45,684 nt of DNA from Delftia tsuruhatensis NBRC 16741 (GTDB lineage Bacteria > Pseudomonadota > Gammaproteobacteria > Burkholderiales > Burkholderiaceae_C): assembly GCF_001571325.1 (NCBI RefSeq), contig NZ_BCTO01000071.1, forward strand, positions 1 through 45,684, in the 5' to 3' direction. Position 1 is the first letter of the stretch; every line of letters begins with the position of its first letter. Positions 8,428-16,837 of the stretch are shown piece by piece. A program made the translations under genes and the position numbers. The notes beneath the pieces are model-generated. The model was not told the origin of the DNA. It did not search any database and worked only from the letters and a program-made list of their open reading frames with translations.

Positions 8428-8609
8428 GGCGGCTCCTTGTCCTTGGTTCATCGGGCTGGAGTCCCTGTGACGGGAATCCATGACTGCATGGTGCGAGTGC
8501 TGCGTCAAGCCCGGGTTGCCGCGACGCGAAGTCTTGCAATCTTGTGTATCGCCTTGGTGAAGCCTTGTTGCCAGGCGCTGCAGCGCAGGCTGCCGTCCTG
8601 CAGCCGCCG

Positions 8610-9350
8610 TCAGACAGTGCCTCTTCTCAGGGCCGTGAACGCCGTGAATTCCCAGCTGCGCATGGCCAGCACCAGGGTGTAGCCCTCGCGCTGGCCGGGC
8701 GGCAGGCGCTGGTCCTGCAGGTGCTGCTGGGAAAAATCATGGGCCAGCCGCTGTATGCGTTCCACGAAGCTGGGCGCCAGATGCCGGCCGATGGAGCCGT
8801 GCACCATCAGCATGCCCTCGCCCGGCTGGTCGAAGCCGCCGCCGAAATAGTCGAGCACGGCGTTCTCGCGGAAGTACTCCATCACCGGCCCGCGCGCGCG
8901 CCAGCGGAAGGTCTTGGCCAGGCGCAGCCGGTAGCGGTTGCCGGGGCGCAGCTCGATGATGCCGATGCGGTCCAGCTGGGCCAGGTAGCGGATGCCTTCG
9001 GCCTCGGTCATGCGGTAGGTGGCCACGATCTGCTCCAGCGTCCACTGGCTGAGCACGCAGATGGCCATCAGCAGCAGCTTGCGGTCGGCGACCACGGCGT
9101 TCTCCTGCTCCGGCGTCATCTCCTGCAGCAGCGGCTGGCTGTCGGCCACGCGGCGCGCCAGGTCGGCGAAGTCCAGGCTCAGCGCGCGGCAGATGGCATC
9201 GATGCGCGACAGCGGCATGTCGCCCTTGGCCAGCATGCGCTTGACGCTGGACTCGGCCATGCCCAGGGCGCGCGCCAGGTCGGCATAGGTCATCTGGGCG
9301 GCCTTGAGTTCCTTCTTGAGGGCGATGACGAGGTCGGCAGTGGTGCTCAT
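8610..9350 (-). CDS. XRE-type helix-turn-helix regulator with C-terminal winged-helix-like region
   Basis: In this 246-residue protein, residues about 5-65 form a Cro/C1-type HTH (MTYADLARALGMAESSVKRM, then the fourth and fifth helices ending in FADLARRV). Residues about 90-150 look like a second, winged-helix domain (LSQWTLEQIVATYRMTEAEG, then IGIIELRPGNRYRLR). The C-terminal third has no motif I recognise. It is probably a transcriptional regulator that controls its own promoter, because an imperfect 21-base palindrome abuts the start codon. The divergent CREST hydrolase/LplT-PlsC operon is the obvious second target. Confidence 0.8.
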   Translation of the reverse strand: MSTTADLVIALKKELKAAQMTYADLARALGMAESSVKRMLAKGDMPLSRIDAICRALSLDFADLARRVADSQPLLQEMTPEQENAVVADRKLLLMAICVLSQWTLEQIVATYRMTEAEGIRYLAQLDRIGIIELRPGNRYRLRLAKTFRWRARGPVMEYFRENAVLDYFGGGFDQPGEGMLMVHGSIGRHLAPSFVERIQRLAHDFSQQHLQDQRLPPGQREGYTLVLAMRSWEFTAFTALRRGTV

Positions 9351-9371
9351 GGGTAGCGATTATCGATACCC
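9351..9371. promoter_or_regulatory. 21-bp inverted repeat, likely operator of the XRE-type regulator
   Basis: The arms GGGTAGCGAT (9351-9360) and ATCGATACCC (9362-9371) are reverse complements with one mismatch around a central T. The repeat touches the regulator start codon at 9350 and lies about 95 bases before the divergent gene, as expected for autorepression. Confidence 0.6.
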
Positions 9372-9464
9372 GAGGTGCTGGTTTGCGCGGCGGGTGCAGA
9401 AAAACGATGCTGGAAGGGCCGATGGCTCGCCACACTCCGCGCCACTTTCCACGAGGAGCAACAC

Positions 9465-10289
9465 ATGCCATCCACATTGATTTCACCGGCCGCCGCCCTA
9501 CGCGCGCTGTACTGGGGCGCCGCCTTGCTGCTGCTGGCCGCCTTGATTGGCCCTGCAGTGCCGCAGCCCCAGGACTTTCACGCGTTTGCCGACCAGCGCG
9601 CCTGGGGGCCGCTGCCCCATGCGCTGGATGTGCTCAGCAACCTGGGCTTTGCCTGGGCTGCCGTGACGGGGGCGCGCCTGCTGCTGGACCGGCGTAGCCA
9701 GGCGCTGGCGCCGGCCCTGCGCTGGCTGGCCGCGCTGTTCTTCACGGGGCTGGCGTGTTCGGCCATAGGTTCGTCCGTCTACCACTGGGCCCCCCACGAT
9801 GCCACCCTGGCCGGCGACCGGCTGGGCATGTCCATGGCCTTTGCCGGCATGCTGGGACTGGCGCTGCAATCGCGCATTGCCGACCGCGTGGCCGTGCGCG
9901 CCGCGGTGGCCATGCTGGTCGCCGCCGTGGCCTCGGTGCTGGTCTGGCTGCATGGCGGCAACCTGCTGCCCTGGGCGCTGGTGCAGGGCGGCGGCATGCT
10001 GGCGGTGCTGGGCCTGGCCTGCGTGGCGCCGCGCCATGGCGCGCTGGCGCTGCGCCTGGGCATGGTGATCGCCTGGTATGGCGCGGCCAAGCTGCTGGAG
10101 TGGGGCGATGCGGCCGTCTTCGAGGCCACCGGCGGGCTGGTGTCCGGCCACAGCCTCAAGCATGTGGTGGCGGCGGCCGCCGCCCTGCCCGTGATCACCG
10201 CGCTGCGTGCGGCCGGCACGGCGCGCATGGCCAGTACGGGCACAATGTGCGCCGATGCGTGCGGCCACGGCGGCGCCACCAACCGTTGA
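9465..10289 (+). CDS. CREST-superfamily (alkaline ceramidase/PAQR-like) integral membrane hydrolase
   Basis: The 274-residue protein starts at the ATG at 9465, which has an AGGAG 7 bases upstream. It has about seven hydrophobic segments. The motifs of the CREST metal-dependent membrane hydrolases are visible: SSVYHWAPHD (Ser-x3-His), the following GDRLGMSMAF with its conserved Asp, and the late GHSLKHVVAA (His-x3-His). The conserved early segment FADQRAWG…LSNLGF is also present. Members hydrolyse or sense membrane lipids (ceramidase, PAQR), but the bacterial substrates are mostly unknown. The gene sits 11 bases upstream of a lysophospholipid flippase-acyltransferase fusion, consistent with a lipid-remodelling pair, and is divergent from an HTH regulator. 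Confidence 0.7.
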   Translation: MPSTLISPAAALRALYWGAALLLLAALIGPAVPQPQDFHAFADQRAWGPLPHALDVLSNLGFAWAAVTGARLLLDRRSQALAPALRWLAALFFTGLACSAIGSSVYHWAPHDATLAGDRLGMSMAFAGMLGLALQSRIADRVAVRAAVAMLVAAVASVLVWLHGGNLLPWALVQGGGMLAVLGLACVAPRHGALALRLGMVIAWYGAAKLLEWGDAAVFEATGGLVSGHSLKHVVAAAAALPVITALRAAGTARMASTGTMCADACGHGGATNR

Positions 10290-10300
10290 GGGAAGACAAG

Positions 10301-12265
10301 ATGTTCCAGCAAGAGACCGGCAGCCCGTCTGCCCCCACCGCAACGGCCGGCGCCGTGCCATCGGCCGCGCACGAGCACCCCAACCAGTTCGCCCTGCTGG
10401 GCCAGCGGCGCTTTGCGCCGTTCTTCTGGACGCAGTTTTCCGGGGCGGCCAACGACAACCTGTTCAAGTTCGCGCTCACCGTGATGGTGACCTACCAGCT
10501 CAGCGTCTCCTGGCTGCCTTCGGCCATGGCGGGGCTGGTGATCGGGGCGCTGTTCATCCTGCCGTTCCTGCTGTTCTCGGCCACCTCGGGCCAGCTGACG
10601 GACAAGTGGGACAAGACGCGCATGTTCCGCCTGGTCAAGAACCTGGAGATCGCCATCATGGCGCTGGCCGCCTGGGGCTTCATCCAGGCCAATGTGCCCT
10701 TGCTGCTGGGCTGCGTCTTCCTGATGGGCCTGCACTCCACGCTGTTCGGCCCCGTGAAGTTCGCCTACCTGCCCCAGGTGCTCAGCGAGCGCGAGCTGAC
10801 GGGCGGCAACGGCATGGTGGAGATGGGCACCTTCGTGGCCATCTTGCTGGGCAACGTGGCCGGCGGCCTGCTGGTGGCCGTGCCCGAGGTCGGCCATCTG
10901 CAGGTGGCCGTGGCTTGCCTGGCGCTGGCGGTGATCGGGCGGATCTTTGCGCAGTTCATCCCCAATGCGCCGGCCACCGATCCGCACCTGGTCATCAACT
11001 GGAACCCCTTCACCGAGACCTGGCGCAACCTGCAGCTGGCCCGCGAGCAGCCCGCCGTGTTCCGCTCGCTGCTGGGCATCAGCTGGATGTGGTTCTTCGG
11101 CGCCGTGTTCCTCGCCCAGTTCCCCAGCTTTGCCAAGGAGGTGCTCCATGGCGACGAGCATGTGGCCTCGCTGCTGCTGGTGGTGTTTTCCGTGGGCATC
11201 GGCACGGGCTCGCTGCTTTGCGAGGTGTTCAGCCGCCGCCATGTGGAGATCGGCCTGGTGCCGCTGGGCGCCATCGGCATGAGCGTGTTCGCCGTGGACC
11301 TGTTCTTTGCCTCGCGCGCACTGCCGGCCTCCGAGCTGATGGGCGTGGGTGCCTTCTTTGCCCAGCCCGCGCACTGGCGCGTGATGGCCGACCTGGGCAT
11401 GCTGGCCCTGTCGGCCGGCATCTACAGCGTGCCCATGTACGCGCTGATCCAGATGCGCAGCCAGCCCACGCACCGCGCGCGGATCATCGCGGCCAACAAC
11501 ATCCTCAACGCGCTGTTCATGATCGCCTCCAGCGTGCTGGCCGGCGCGCTGCTGGCGGCGGGCTTCAGCATTCCCCAGGTTTTCCTGATCACGGGCATTG
11601 CCAATGCCGTGGTGGCGGCCTACATCTTTTTGCTGGTGCCCGAGTACCTGCTGCGCTTCGTGGCCTGGGTGGTCTCGCGCTTCGTCTACCGCTTCAAGGT
11701 GCAGGGCGACGAGCACATCCCGGCCACCGGCGCGGCCATCCTGGCCTGCAACCATGTGAGCTTTGTCGATGCCGTGCTGCTCATGGCCGCCAGCCCCCGG
11801 CCCATCTACTTCCTGATGGACCACCGCATCTTCCGCGTGCCCGTGCTGGGCTGGCTGTTTCGCCTGGCCAAGGCCATCCCCGTCGCGCCCCAGAAGGAAG
11901 ATCCCGCCACCTACGAGGCTGCGTTCGAGCGCGCCGCCCAGGTGCTGCGCGAGGGCGACCTGCTGGCCATCTTCCCCGAGGGCGGCATCACGCGCGACGG
12001 GCAGCTGCAGGAGTTCCGTGGCGGCATCATGAAGATCGTCGAGCGCGCCCAGGCCGATGGCCTGCAGGTGCCCGTGGTCCCCATGGCGCTGACCAATCTC
12101 TGGGGCTCGTACTTCAGCCGCATCGAGCAGGGCGGCGCCATGGTGCGGCCCTTCCGCCGTGGCCTGTTCAACCGTGTGGGCCTGAACGTGGGCCAGCCCA
12201 TGGCCCAGGCCGAGGTGCAGCCCGCGCTGCTGCGCGAGCGCGTGCAGCGGCTGCTGGCGGCCTAA
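10301..12265 (+). CDS. LplT-like MFS lysophospholipid transporter fused to PlsC-type acyltransferase
   Basis: The protein has 654 residues. Residues 1 to about 440 are a major-facilitator protein of the LplT type (TQFSGAANDNLFKFAL near residue 45, then SGQLTDKWDKTRMFR between helices 2 and 3). Residues about 455-654 are a glycerol-3-phosphate/lysophosphatidate acyltransferase domain with the catalytic NHVSFVD (NHx4D) and FPEGGITRDG motifs. In E. coli the equivalent functions are LplT plus Aas, which flip lysophospholipid inward and reacylate it. Here the acyl-ACP synthetase domain of Aas is absent, so acyl donors must come from elsewhere. A GAGGGAAG precedes the ATG. The stop codon overlaps that of the convergent gene. 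Confidence 0.88.
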   Translation: MFQQETGSPSAPTATAGAVPSAAHEHPNQFALLGQRRFAPFFWTQFSGAANDNLFKFALTVMVTYQLSVSWLPSAMAGLVIGALFILPFLLFSATSGQLTDKWDKTRMFRLVKNLEIAIMALAAWGFIQANVPLLLGCVFLMGLHSTLFGPVKFAYLPQVLSERELTGGNGMVEMGTFVAILLGNVAGGLLVAVPEVGHLQVAVACLALAVIGRIFAQFIPNAPATDPHLVINWNPFTETWRNLQLAREQPAVFRSLLGISWMWFFGAVFLAQFPSFAKEVLHGDEHVASLLLVVFSVGIGTGSLLCEVFSRRHVEIGLVPLGAIGMSVFAVDLFFASRALPASELMGVGAFFAQPAHWRVMADLGMLALSAGIYSVPMYALIQMRSQPTHRARIIAANNILNALFMIASSVLAGALLAAGFSIPQVFLITGIANAVVAAYIFLLVPEYLLRFVAWVVSRFVYRFKVQGDEHIPATGAAILACNHVSFVDAVLLMAASPRPIYFLMDHRIFRVPVLGWLFRLAKAIPVAPQKEDPATYEAAFERAAQVLREGDLLAIFPEGGITRDGQLQEFRGGIMKIVERAQADGLQVPVVPMALTNLWGSYFSRIEQGGAMVRPFRRGLFNRVGLNVGQPMAQAEVQPALLRERVQRLLAA

Positions 12266-13446
12266 GAGGGGTTCTGTTCCTCCACCGTGAAGCTCAGGCC
12301 GGCATTGGCCTTGAGCCTGGCGATGAGCGCGTCGCCCATGGCAGGCGCCGTGGTCCAGATGCCGCCGGGCGTGTCCGGGGCGTCCTGCAGCAGGCAGACG
12401 GCGGCCTCGGTGATCATCTTGGACGTGGAGCCGTAGCCCGGATCGCGGTCGCCCTTGACGCCCACGCGCAGGCTGTGGCCGGCCGTGTCGGTGCCGATGA
12501 ACAGCACGTCGTAGAAGCCCGATTCACGCTCTTCGCGCGATGGCCCCTCGCCAGGCTTGGGGCCGTCGTCCGCGCCCAGCGACTTGTCGGCCGCCACGGC
12601 GTTGGCCAGGGCCTCGCCCTTTTCGCCTGCGCCTGTGACCATCATCTCGTCGTAGACAAAGTCGGCGCCATAGGCATGGCCCAGCAGAAAGTTGGAGCGG
12701 TGCACGTTGCGCGTGTTGATGGCCGCCATCACGAAGGGCGCCACCCACAGGCCCAGCACCTCGTCCACCATGGGCTTGCTGCCCGAGGGCTGGCGCGGGC
12801 CCTCGAAACCCGGCGTGAGCGAGAACGGATTGCGCAGCAGATCCAGCACGCCCGGCTGGGCGGCGGCCGCCGCCATGGTGGCCTTGAGGCTGGCCGCCGT
12901 GCCGCCCGAGAACGTGCCCTTCATCTTGCGCACCCGGCCCCGCACGCGCTGGGCGGGCTGGCCGAAGCGGGCCTGCATCTCTCGCTGCAGCATGAACACG
13001 CCCAGGTCGAAGGGAATGGAATCGAAGCCGCAGGAGAACACGATGCGCGCGCCGCTGGCCCGGGCTGCGGCCTCGTGGGCATCGATCATCTGGCGCATCC
13101 ACGCTGGCTCGCCGCACAGGTCCACATAGTCCACGCCGGCGCGGGCGCAGGCGGCCACGAGTTCGTTGCCGTAGAGCTGGTAGGGGCCCACCGTGGTCAG
13201 CACCAGGCGGGCCTGCTCCATCAGCGCCTGCAGGCTTGCGGGATTGCCGGTGTCGGTCACCACCAGCGGGGTATCGGCGGGCGCGCCCAGCTCGTCGCGC
13301 ACGGCCGCGAGCTTGGCGGCATTGCGCCCGCCCATGGCCCAGCGCAGGCCGCTGCCTGCGGGGTAGCGCCTGAGCAGGTACTCCACCACCAGCCGGCCCG
13401 TGAAGCCGGTGGCGCCGTGGACGACGAGGTCAAAGGGTTTGGTCAT
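12262..13446 (-). CDS. Saccharopine dehydrogenase-like NAD(P)-binding oxidoreductase (trans-acting enoyl reductase family)
   Basis: The 394-residue protein opens with the dinucleotide-binding motif VVHGATGFTG at residues 7-16 and continues with the family features VLTTVGPYQLYG and VDYVDLCGE, then FSCGFDSIPFDLG. These mark the saccharopine-dehydrogenase-like group that includes mycobacterial trans-acting enoyl reductase. True lysine metabolism is unlikely. Its substrate in proteobacteria is unknown, probably a lipid or polyketide-like enoyl or carbonyl. It is monocistronic and convergent with the LplT-PlsC gene, sharing 4 bases with overlapping TAA and TAG stops. Confidence 0.8.
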   Translation of the reverse strand: MTKPFDLVVHGATGFTGRLVVEYLLRRYPAGSGLRWAMGGRNAAKLAAVRDELGAPADTPLVVTDTGNPASLQALMEQARLVLTTVGPYQLYGNELVAACARAGVDYVDLCGEPAWMRQMIDAHEAAARASGARIVFSCGFDSIPFDLGVFMLQREMQARFGQPAQRVRGRVRKMKGTFSGGTAASLKATMAAAAAQPGVLDLLRNPFSLTPGFEGPRQPSGSKPMVDEVLGLWVAPFVMAAINTRNVHRSNFLLGHAYGADFVYDEMMVTGAGEKGEALANAVAADKSLGADDGPKPGEGPSREERESGFYDVLFIGTDTAGHSLRVGVKGDRDPGYGSTSKMITEAAVCLLQDAPDTPGGIWTTAPAMGDALIARLKANAGLSFTVEEQNPS

Positions 13447-13756
13447 GGGAGATCTCCATCAATCAGCGTGGCGAACGTGCGATTGCCCGCTGCACTGCAG
13501 CCGGGGTGGGCGCATTGTCTGTGGCGCGCCGCAGGGTTCCTGTCGCCCAGGTGCCGTGCCCGATGTCCTGTGTGCTGGTGTCACATGCAGGAACTTTTTG
13601 GGGTGTAAACAACAGTCAAAAACTTGAAAAGTACCGTTTGAAGATACTCGATGGCCTGTGTCTGGCCACTGTTACGGTTGAATGCAGACACGCAAGTTAC
13701 GTCTGGGCACCATGCGTCCCGTGTTCAACCAATGCCCTTGAGGGGCACCTCGGCAA
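13447..13756. other. Gene-free divergent promoter region
   Basis: It separates the oxidoreductase (-) and the YiaA-like gene (+). It contains a small perfect palindrome GCTGCA-C-TGCAGC at 13489-13501 and an AT-rich patch at about 13585-13650 with a -10-like GATACT at 13643-13648. No small gene is evident. Confidence 0.5.
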
Positions 13757-14230
13757 ATGTCCTCTTCTCCCATCGTCGTTCAGCGTGATACCCGGGCCTG
13801 GCAACTGCAGGTGTGGGTGTCGTTCGGCATTGCGGTCTCGCTGTGCGCCATCGGCCTGGCATGGCTGCCCGGCGAGCAGCTGGAGCAGGCCTTCATGGTG
13901 ATGGGCTATGTGTTCTGCCTCTCGGCCGCCTTCGTGCTGGCCAAGTTCGTGCGGGACAACGAGGGCGGCCGCAGCGGCGCAGGCGACACGCCCATGTGGA
14001 AGCTGGTGGTCTGGGGCGGCTTTGCCGTGTCCATGGCGCTGACCGGCTGGGGGCTGGTGAGCATGGACATCAACGTGACCTACAAGGCCTTCCTGGGCGT
14101 GAGCTGGCTCTATCTCATCACCACCGCCTTCACGCTGGCCAAGATGCTGCGTGACCGCCACGAGGCCGACCTGGCGCAGGCCCGCATGCATGGCCGCCGC
14201 GAGGCCGCGCAACCGGCCGACGCCGAGTGA
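13757..14230 (+). CDS. YiaA/YiaB-type inner membrane protein
   Basis: The 157-residue protein has four hydrophobic segments arranged as two repeats of the YiaA/B two-helix unit. The first is about residues 18-60 (WLPGEQLEQAF, then CLSAAFVLAKFVRDN), the second about 76-125 (VWGGFAVSMALTGWG, then YLITTAFTLAKMLRDR). The paired endings AKFVRDN and AKMLRDR show the internal duplication. A hydrophilic C-terminal tail follows. E. coli YiaA and YiaB have no established function. It heads a same-strand run of four genes, with 37 bases to the next. Confidence 0.8.
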   Translation: MSSSPIVVQRDTRAWQLQVWVSFGIAVSLCAIGLAWLPGEQLEQAFMVMGYVFCLSAAFVLAKFVRDNEGGRSGAGDTPMWKLVVWGGFAVSMALTGWGLVSMDINVTYKAFLGVSWLYLITTAFTLAKMLRDRHEADLAQARMHGRREAAQPADAE

Positions 14231-14267
14231 TGTCCACCCCTTCCCCGCATTTCCAGGAGTCCAAGCA

Positions 14268-14738
14268 ATGATGGTCAACCAATCCGTTTTCGCGCGCCTG
14301 CCGCGTGCCCTGCTGGCCGCTGGTGCGCTGTGCGCAGCCCTGGCCATGGCGCCTGCCCATGCGCAAAGCGAGGCCTCGGTGGCGCTGTCCATGCTGCCCG
14401 TGGCCTCCGTGGTGGGCACGGCTTCGGTGGCTTCGGCGGCCGCTGGCGCCGTGGTGGCCGTGCCTGCCGCTTTGTCGGTGGGCGGCGCGGTGCTGACCGT
14501 GAAGGCAGTGCAGGCCTCGGCCACGGGCACGGTCTACCTGCTGGAGCGTGCCTCCGACGGCGCCCAGGCCAGCGTGGAAGTGGTGGGGCGGGGCGCCTCC
14601 GCCTCGGCTTACGCCGTGGGCACGGTGCTGACCTGCAGCGTGATCGGCACGGGCGTCATCATCTCGGCGGCCGGCAAGGTGCTGGCCTTCATCCCCAACG
14701 AGATGGGCAAGGCCCTGCTGCACAACGAACGCCTGTGA
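14268..14738 (+). CDS. Small exported Ala/Val-rich protein (STM0539-like)
   Basis: The 156-residue product starts at 14268 (a second ATG follows directly) with an AGGAG 8 bases upstream. It has a signal peptide (RLPRALLAAGALCAALAMAP, cleavage after AHA). The mature chain is rich in Ala, Val, Gly and Ser, with two possible membrane-embedding stretches (VVGTASVASAAAGAVVAV and AVGTVLTCSVIGTGVIISAAG) and the conserved-looking end FIPNEMGKALLHNERL. From memory it resembles small proteins annotated as STM0539 family that sit beside DUF2145 genes. The stop overlaps the next start (TGATG), so the two products are probably made together. Function unknown. Confidence 0.65.
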   Translation: MMVNQSVFARLPRALLAAGALCAALAMAPAHAQSEASVALSMLPVASVVGTASVASAAAGAVVAVPAALSVGGAVLTVKAVQASATGTVYLLERASDGAQASVEVVGRGASASAYAVGTVLTCSVIGTGVIISAAGKVLAFIPNEMGKALLHNERL

Positions 14739-15565
14739 TGCCCGCCATGAAACCGCCGCTTTCTCCTTCCCCTGCAGCCCGTGCCGCCTGCCTGGGCCTG
14801 CTGCTGGCCGCCGCGCTGGGCACGGCCCATGCAGGGCGCAGCTGCGAGGACAAGCCCCTCACGCCCCAGTCCCTGCAAAAGGGGCTGGACCTTGCCCAGC
14901 GCACATCCCAGGCGCTGGATGCCGAGTACGCGAAGAACGGCACCCGTGTCGTGCTGCTGGCGCGCGTGGGCCAGGACCTGAGCAAGTACGACCTGCACTA
15001 CTCGCACTACGGCTGGGCCTACAGGACCCCCGAAGGCCCCTGGCGCGTGGCGCACAAGCTCAACGAATGCGGCACGGCCGGCGGCCATGTCTACCGCCAG
15101 GGCCTGGGCGAGTTCTTCCTGGACGACCTGTGGCGCTACGAGGCCGGCGTTCAGGTGCCCACGCCCGCCGTGCAGCAGGCGCTGTGGACCTTTCTGACCC
15201 AGCCCCAGACCGTGCTGCGCCTGCAGCACGAGCCCTACAGCATGGTCAGCTATGCCTGGGGCCAGCGCTACCAGCAGTCCAACCAGTGGGCCACCGAAAC
15301 CCTGGCCGCCGCCATGGAGCCGGCCACGGTGCAGCGGCGCCAGCAGGCCCAGGCCTGGCTGCAGTTCAAGGGCTACGAGCCGGGCGTGCTGGTCATCCGC
15401 GCGCTGTCGCGGCTGGGCGGGCGCGTGACGGCCGCCAACATCGCCTTCGACGACCATCCCAACGACAAGCGCTATGCCAGCCGCATAGAGACCGTGACCG
15501 TGGAGTCGGTGACGCAGTGGCTGCAGCGCAGCCAGCTGGCGGGTCCGGTGCGCGTGCTGCCCTGA
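14738..15565 (+). CDS. DUF2145 family exported protein
   Basis: The 275-residue product starts at the ATG overlapping the previous stop (14738), with an alternative ATG at 14747. It has a signal peptide (AARAACLGLLLAAALGTAHA). After the mature N-terminus GRSCEDKPLTP comes a region with YDLHYSHYGWAYRTPEGPWR and HKLNECGTAGGHVYRQG, then GEFFLDDLWRYE. This Tyr/His-rich pattern with paired cysteines is the DUF2145 signature and recalls NlpC/P60-like or YiiX-like papain folds, but a catalytic triad was not proven. It acts in the periplasm. Translational coupling to the upstream small protein suggests a joint role. Confidence 0.75.
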   Translation: MPAMKPPLSPSPAARAACLGLLLAAALGTAHAGRSCEDKPLTPQSLQKGLDLAQRTSQALDAEYAKNGTRVVLLARVGQDLSKYDLHYSHYGWAYRTPEGPWRVAHKLNECGTAGGHVYRQGLGEFFLDDLWRYEAGVQVPTPAVQQALWTFLTQPQTVLRLQHEPYSMVSYAWGQRYQQSNQWATETLAAAMEPATVQRRQQAQAWLQFKGYEPGVLVIRALSRLGGRVTAANIAFDDHPNDKRYASRIETVTVESVTQWLQRSQLAGPVRVLP

Positions 15566-15585
15566 GCCGGACCGGCTCTTCCTCC

Positions 15586-15611
15586 GCCTGCGGTCTTCCT
15601 CGGCCGCAGGC
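15586..15611 (+). other. Hairpin in the DUF2145 / zinc-ribbon intergenic gap
   Basis: An 8-base perfect stem GCCTGCGG/CCGCAGGC has a 10-base loop and no T run. It may attenuate or stabilise the operon transcript rather than end it. Confidence 0.4.
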
Positions 15612-15632
15612 CACTGAAACAGGAGTTTCCCC

Positions 15633-16730
15633 ATGAGCAAGGCCCTGCGTCTGCCCGAGAAATGGTTCCGCCGAGGCCTGTGGCTGGTGGCGGTGGTGTT
15701 CGCGTCCTTCCTCATCGGCCTGGGCGGCCTGGTGGTGGGCGACCTGCCCCAGGTCGAGTCGCCGCGCACGGTGGAGGACTTCATCGCGCCCGAGGCGGCC
15801 GAGCCCGTGAAGGCCGAGATCAAGGCCGCCGATGCCGACCACGACAAGGCGGAAACGGCGCTGGAGAACGCACGGCTCAAGTACCAGGCCGCGCAGTCGC
15901 GCTACCGCTCGGCGCGCGAGACCTTCGACAACTGGGTGGCCACGCGCCGTGCCACCGCCCGGCCCGAGCAGGACAGCGAACTGCTGTCGCGCACCCAGGC
16001 GCTCGATGCCATCAAGCAGGAAGAGAACACCGCCCGCGCCTCCGTGGAGCGGCTGCAGGATACGAGCCTGCGGGCGCGGCAGCGCCTGGACGCGGCCAAC
16101 CGCCAATGGGACGATCTGCGCGACGGGGCCATGGAATCCTGGCGCACGGAGATGCGCGCCGTCGAGCTGCGTGTCTTTCTCTACCGCCTGGCGCTGACCC
16201 TGCCGCTGCTGCTGGCGGCCGGCTGGCTGTTCGCCAAACAGCGCAAGAGCACCTGGTGGCCCTTCGTCTGGGGATTCATCTTCTTTGCGCTGTTCGCTTT
16301 CTTCGTTGAACTTGTGCCGTACCTGCCCGACTACGGCGGCTACGTGCGCTATGTGGTCGGTATCGTGGTGACGGTGCTGCTGGGGCGCGCGGCCATCCTG
16401 GGCCTGAACCGCTATCTTGAAAGGCAAAAGCAGCAGGAATCGCTGCCGGAGACGCAGCGGCGCCAGGAACTGGGCTACGACGTGGCCCTGGCCCGCCTGG
16501 CCAAGGGCGTGTGCCCGGGCTGCGAGCGCCCCGTGGATCTGAAGGACGGCGCCATCGACTTCTGTCCCCACTGCGGCATCGGCCTGTTCGACCGCTGCGG
16601 CAGCTGCAACACCCGCAAGAGCGCCTTTGTACGCTTTTGCCACAGCTGCGGCGCCCAGGCCGATGGCCACAGCAGAAAGGCGGGCGCGGTGCTGCCCCGG
16701 GCGCAGGAGCCCGGGCCGGCGCCAGGCTGA
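15633..16730 (+). CDS. Membrane protein with periplasmic coiled coil and cytoplasmic double zinc ribbon
   Basis: The protein has 365 residues, with an AGGAG 7 bases before the ATG. The order is: helix 1 at about 15-36; an extracytoplasmic Glu/Arg/Ala-rich coiled coil at about 60-180; three helices between about 183 and 260; and a cytosolic tail with zinc-binding cysteines (CPGCERP, CPHCGIGLFDRCGSC, FCHSCG) at about 291-345. The C-terminal end is Pro/Gly-rich. The pattern CxxC repeated four times suggests two zinc ribbons. No enzyme motif was recognised, so a scaffold or sensor role is more likely. It lies 67 bases downstream of the DUF2145 gene. Confidence 0.7.
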   Translation: MSKALRLPEKWFRRGLWLVAVVFASFLIGLGGLVVGDLPQVESPRTVEDFIAPEAAEPVKAEIKAADADHDKAETALENARLKYQAAQSRYRSARETFDNWVATRRATARPEQDSELLSRTQALDAIKQEENTARASVERLQDTSLRARQRLDAANRQWDDLRDGAMESWRTEMRAVELRVFLYRLALTLPLLLAAGWLFAKQRKSTWWPFVWGFIFFALFAFFVELVPYLPDYGGYVRYVVGIVVTVLLGRAAILGLNRYLERQKQQESLPETQRRQELGYDVALARLAKGVCPGCERPVDLKDGAIDFCPHCGIGLFDRCGSCNTRKSAFVRFCHSCGAQADGHSRKAGAVLPRAQEPGPAPG

Positions 16731-16745
16731 GCCGGCCTGGCCGTC

Positions 16746-16762
16746 AGGGGCTCCAAGCCCCT
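16746..16762 (+). terminator. Weak hairpin terminator after the zinc-ribbon gene
   Basis: A 7-base stem AGGGGCT/AGCCCCT has a 3-base loop but only two T residues after it, 16 bases past the stop. Confidence 0.35.
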
Positions 16763-16837
16763 TGAAGCTGCACGGGGTTGTGGTACACCATGGCTTGCGC
16801 GCTCGGCCGGGGCGCAGATGTCTTCAGCGAGGATGCC

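Noticed and set aside
9779..11824. Minus-strand frame of 681 codons opposite the LplT-PlsC gene
   Set aside because: It is a shadow frame rich in His, Gln and Gly. The plus-strand protein has clear MFS and PlsC motifs.
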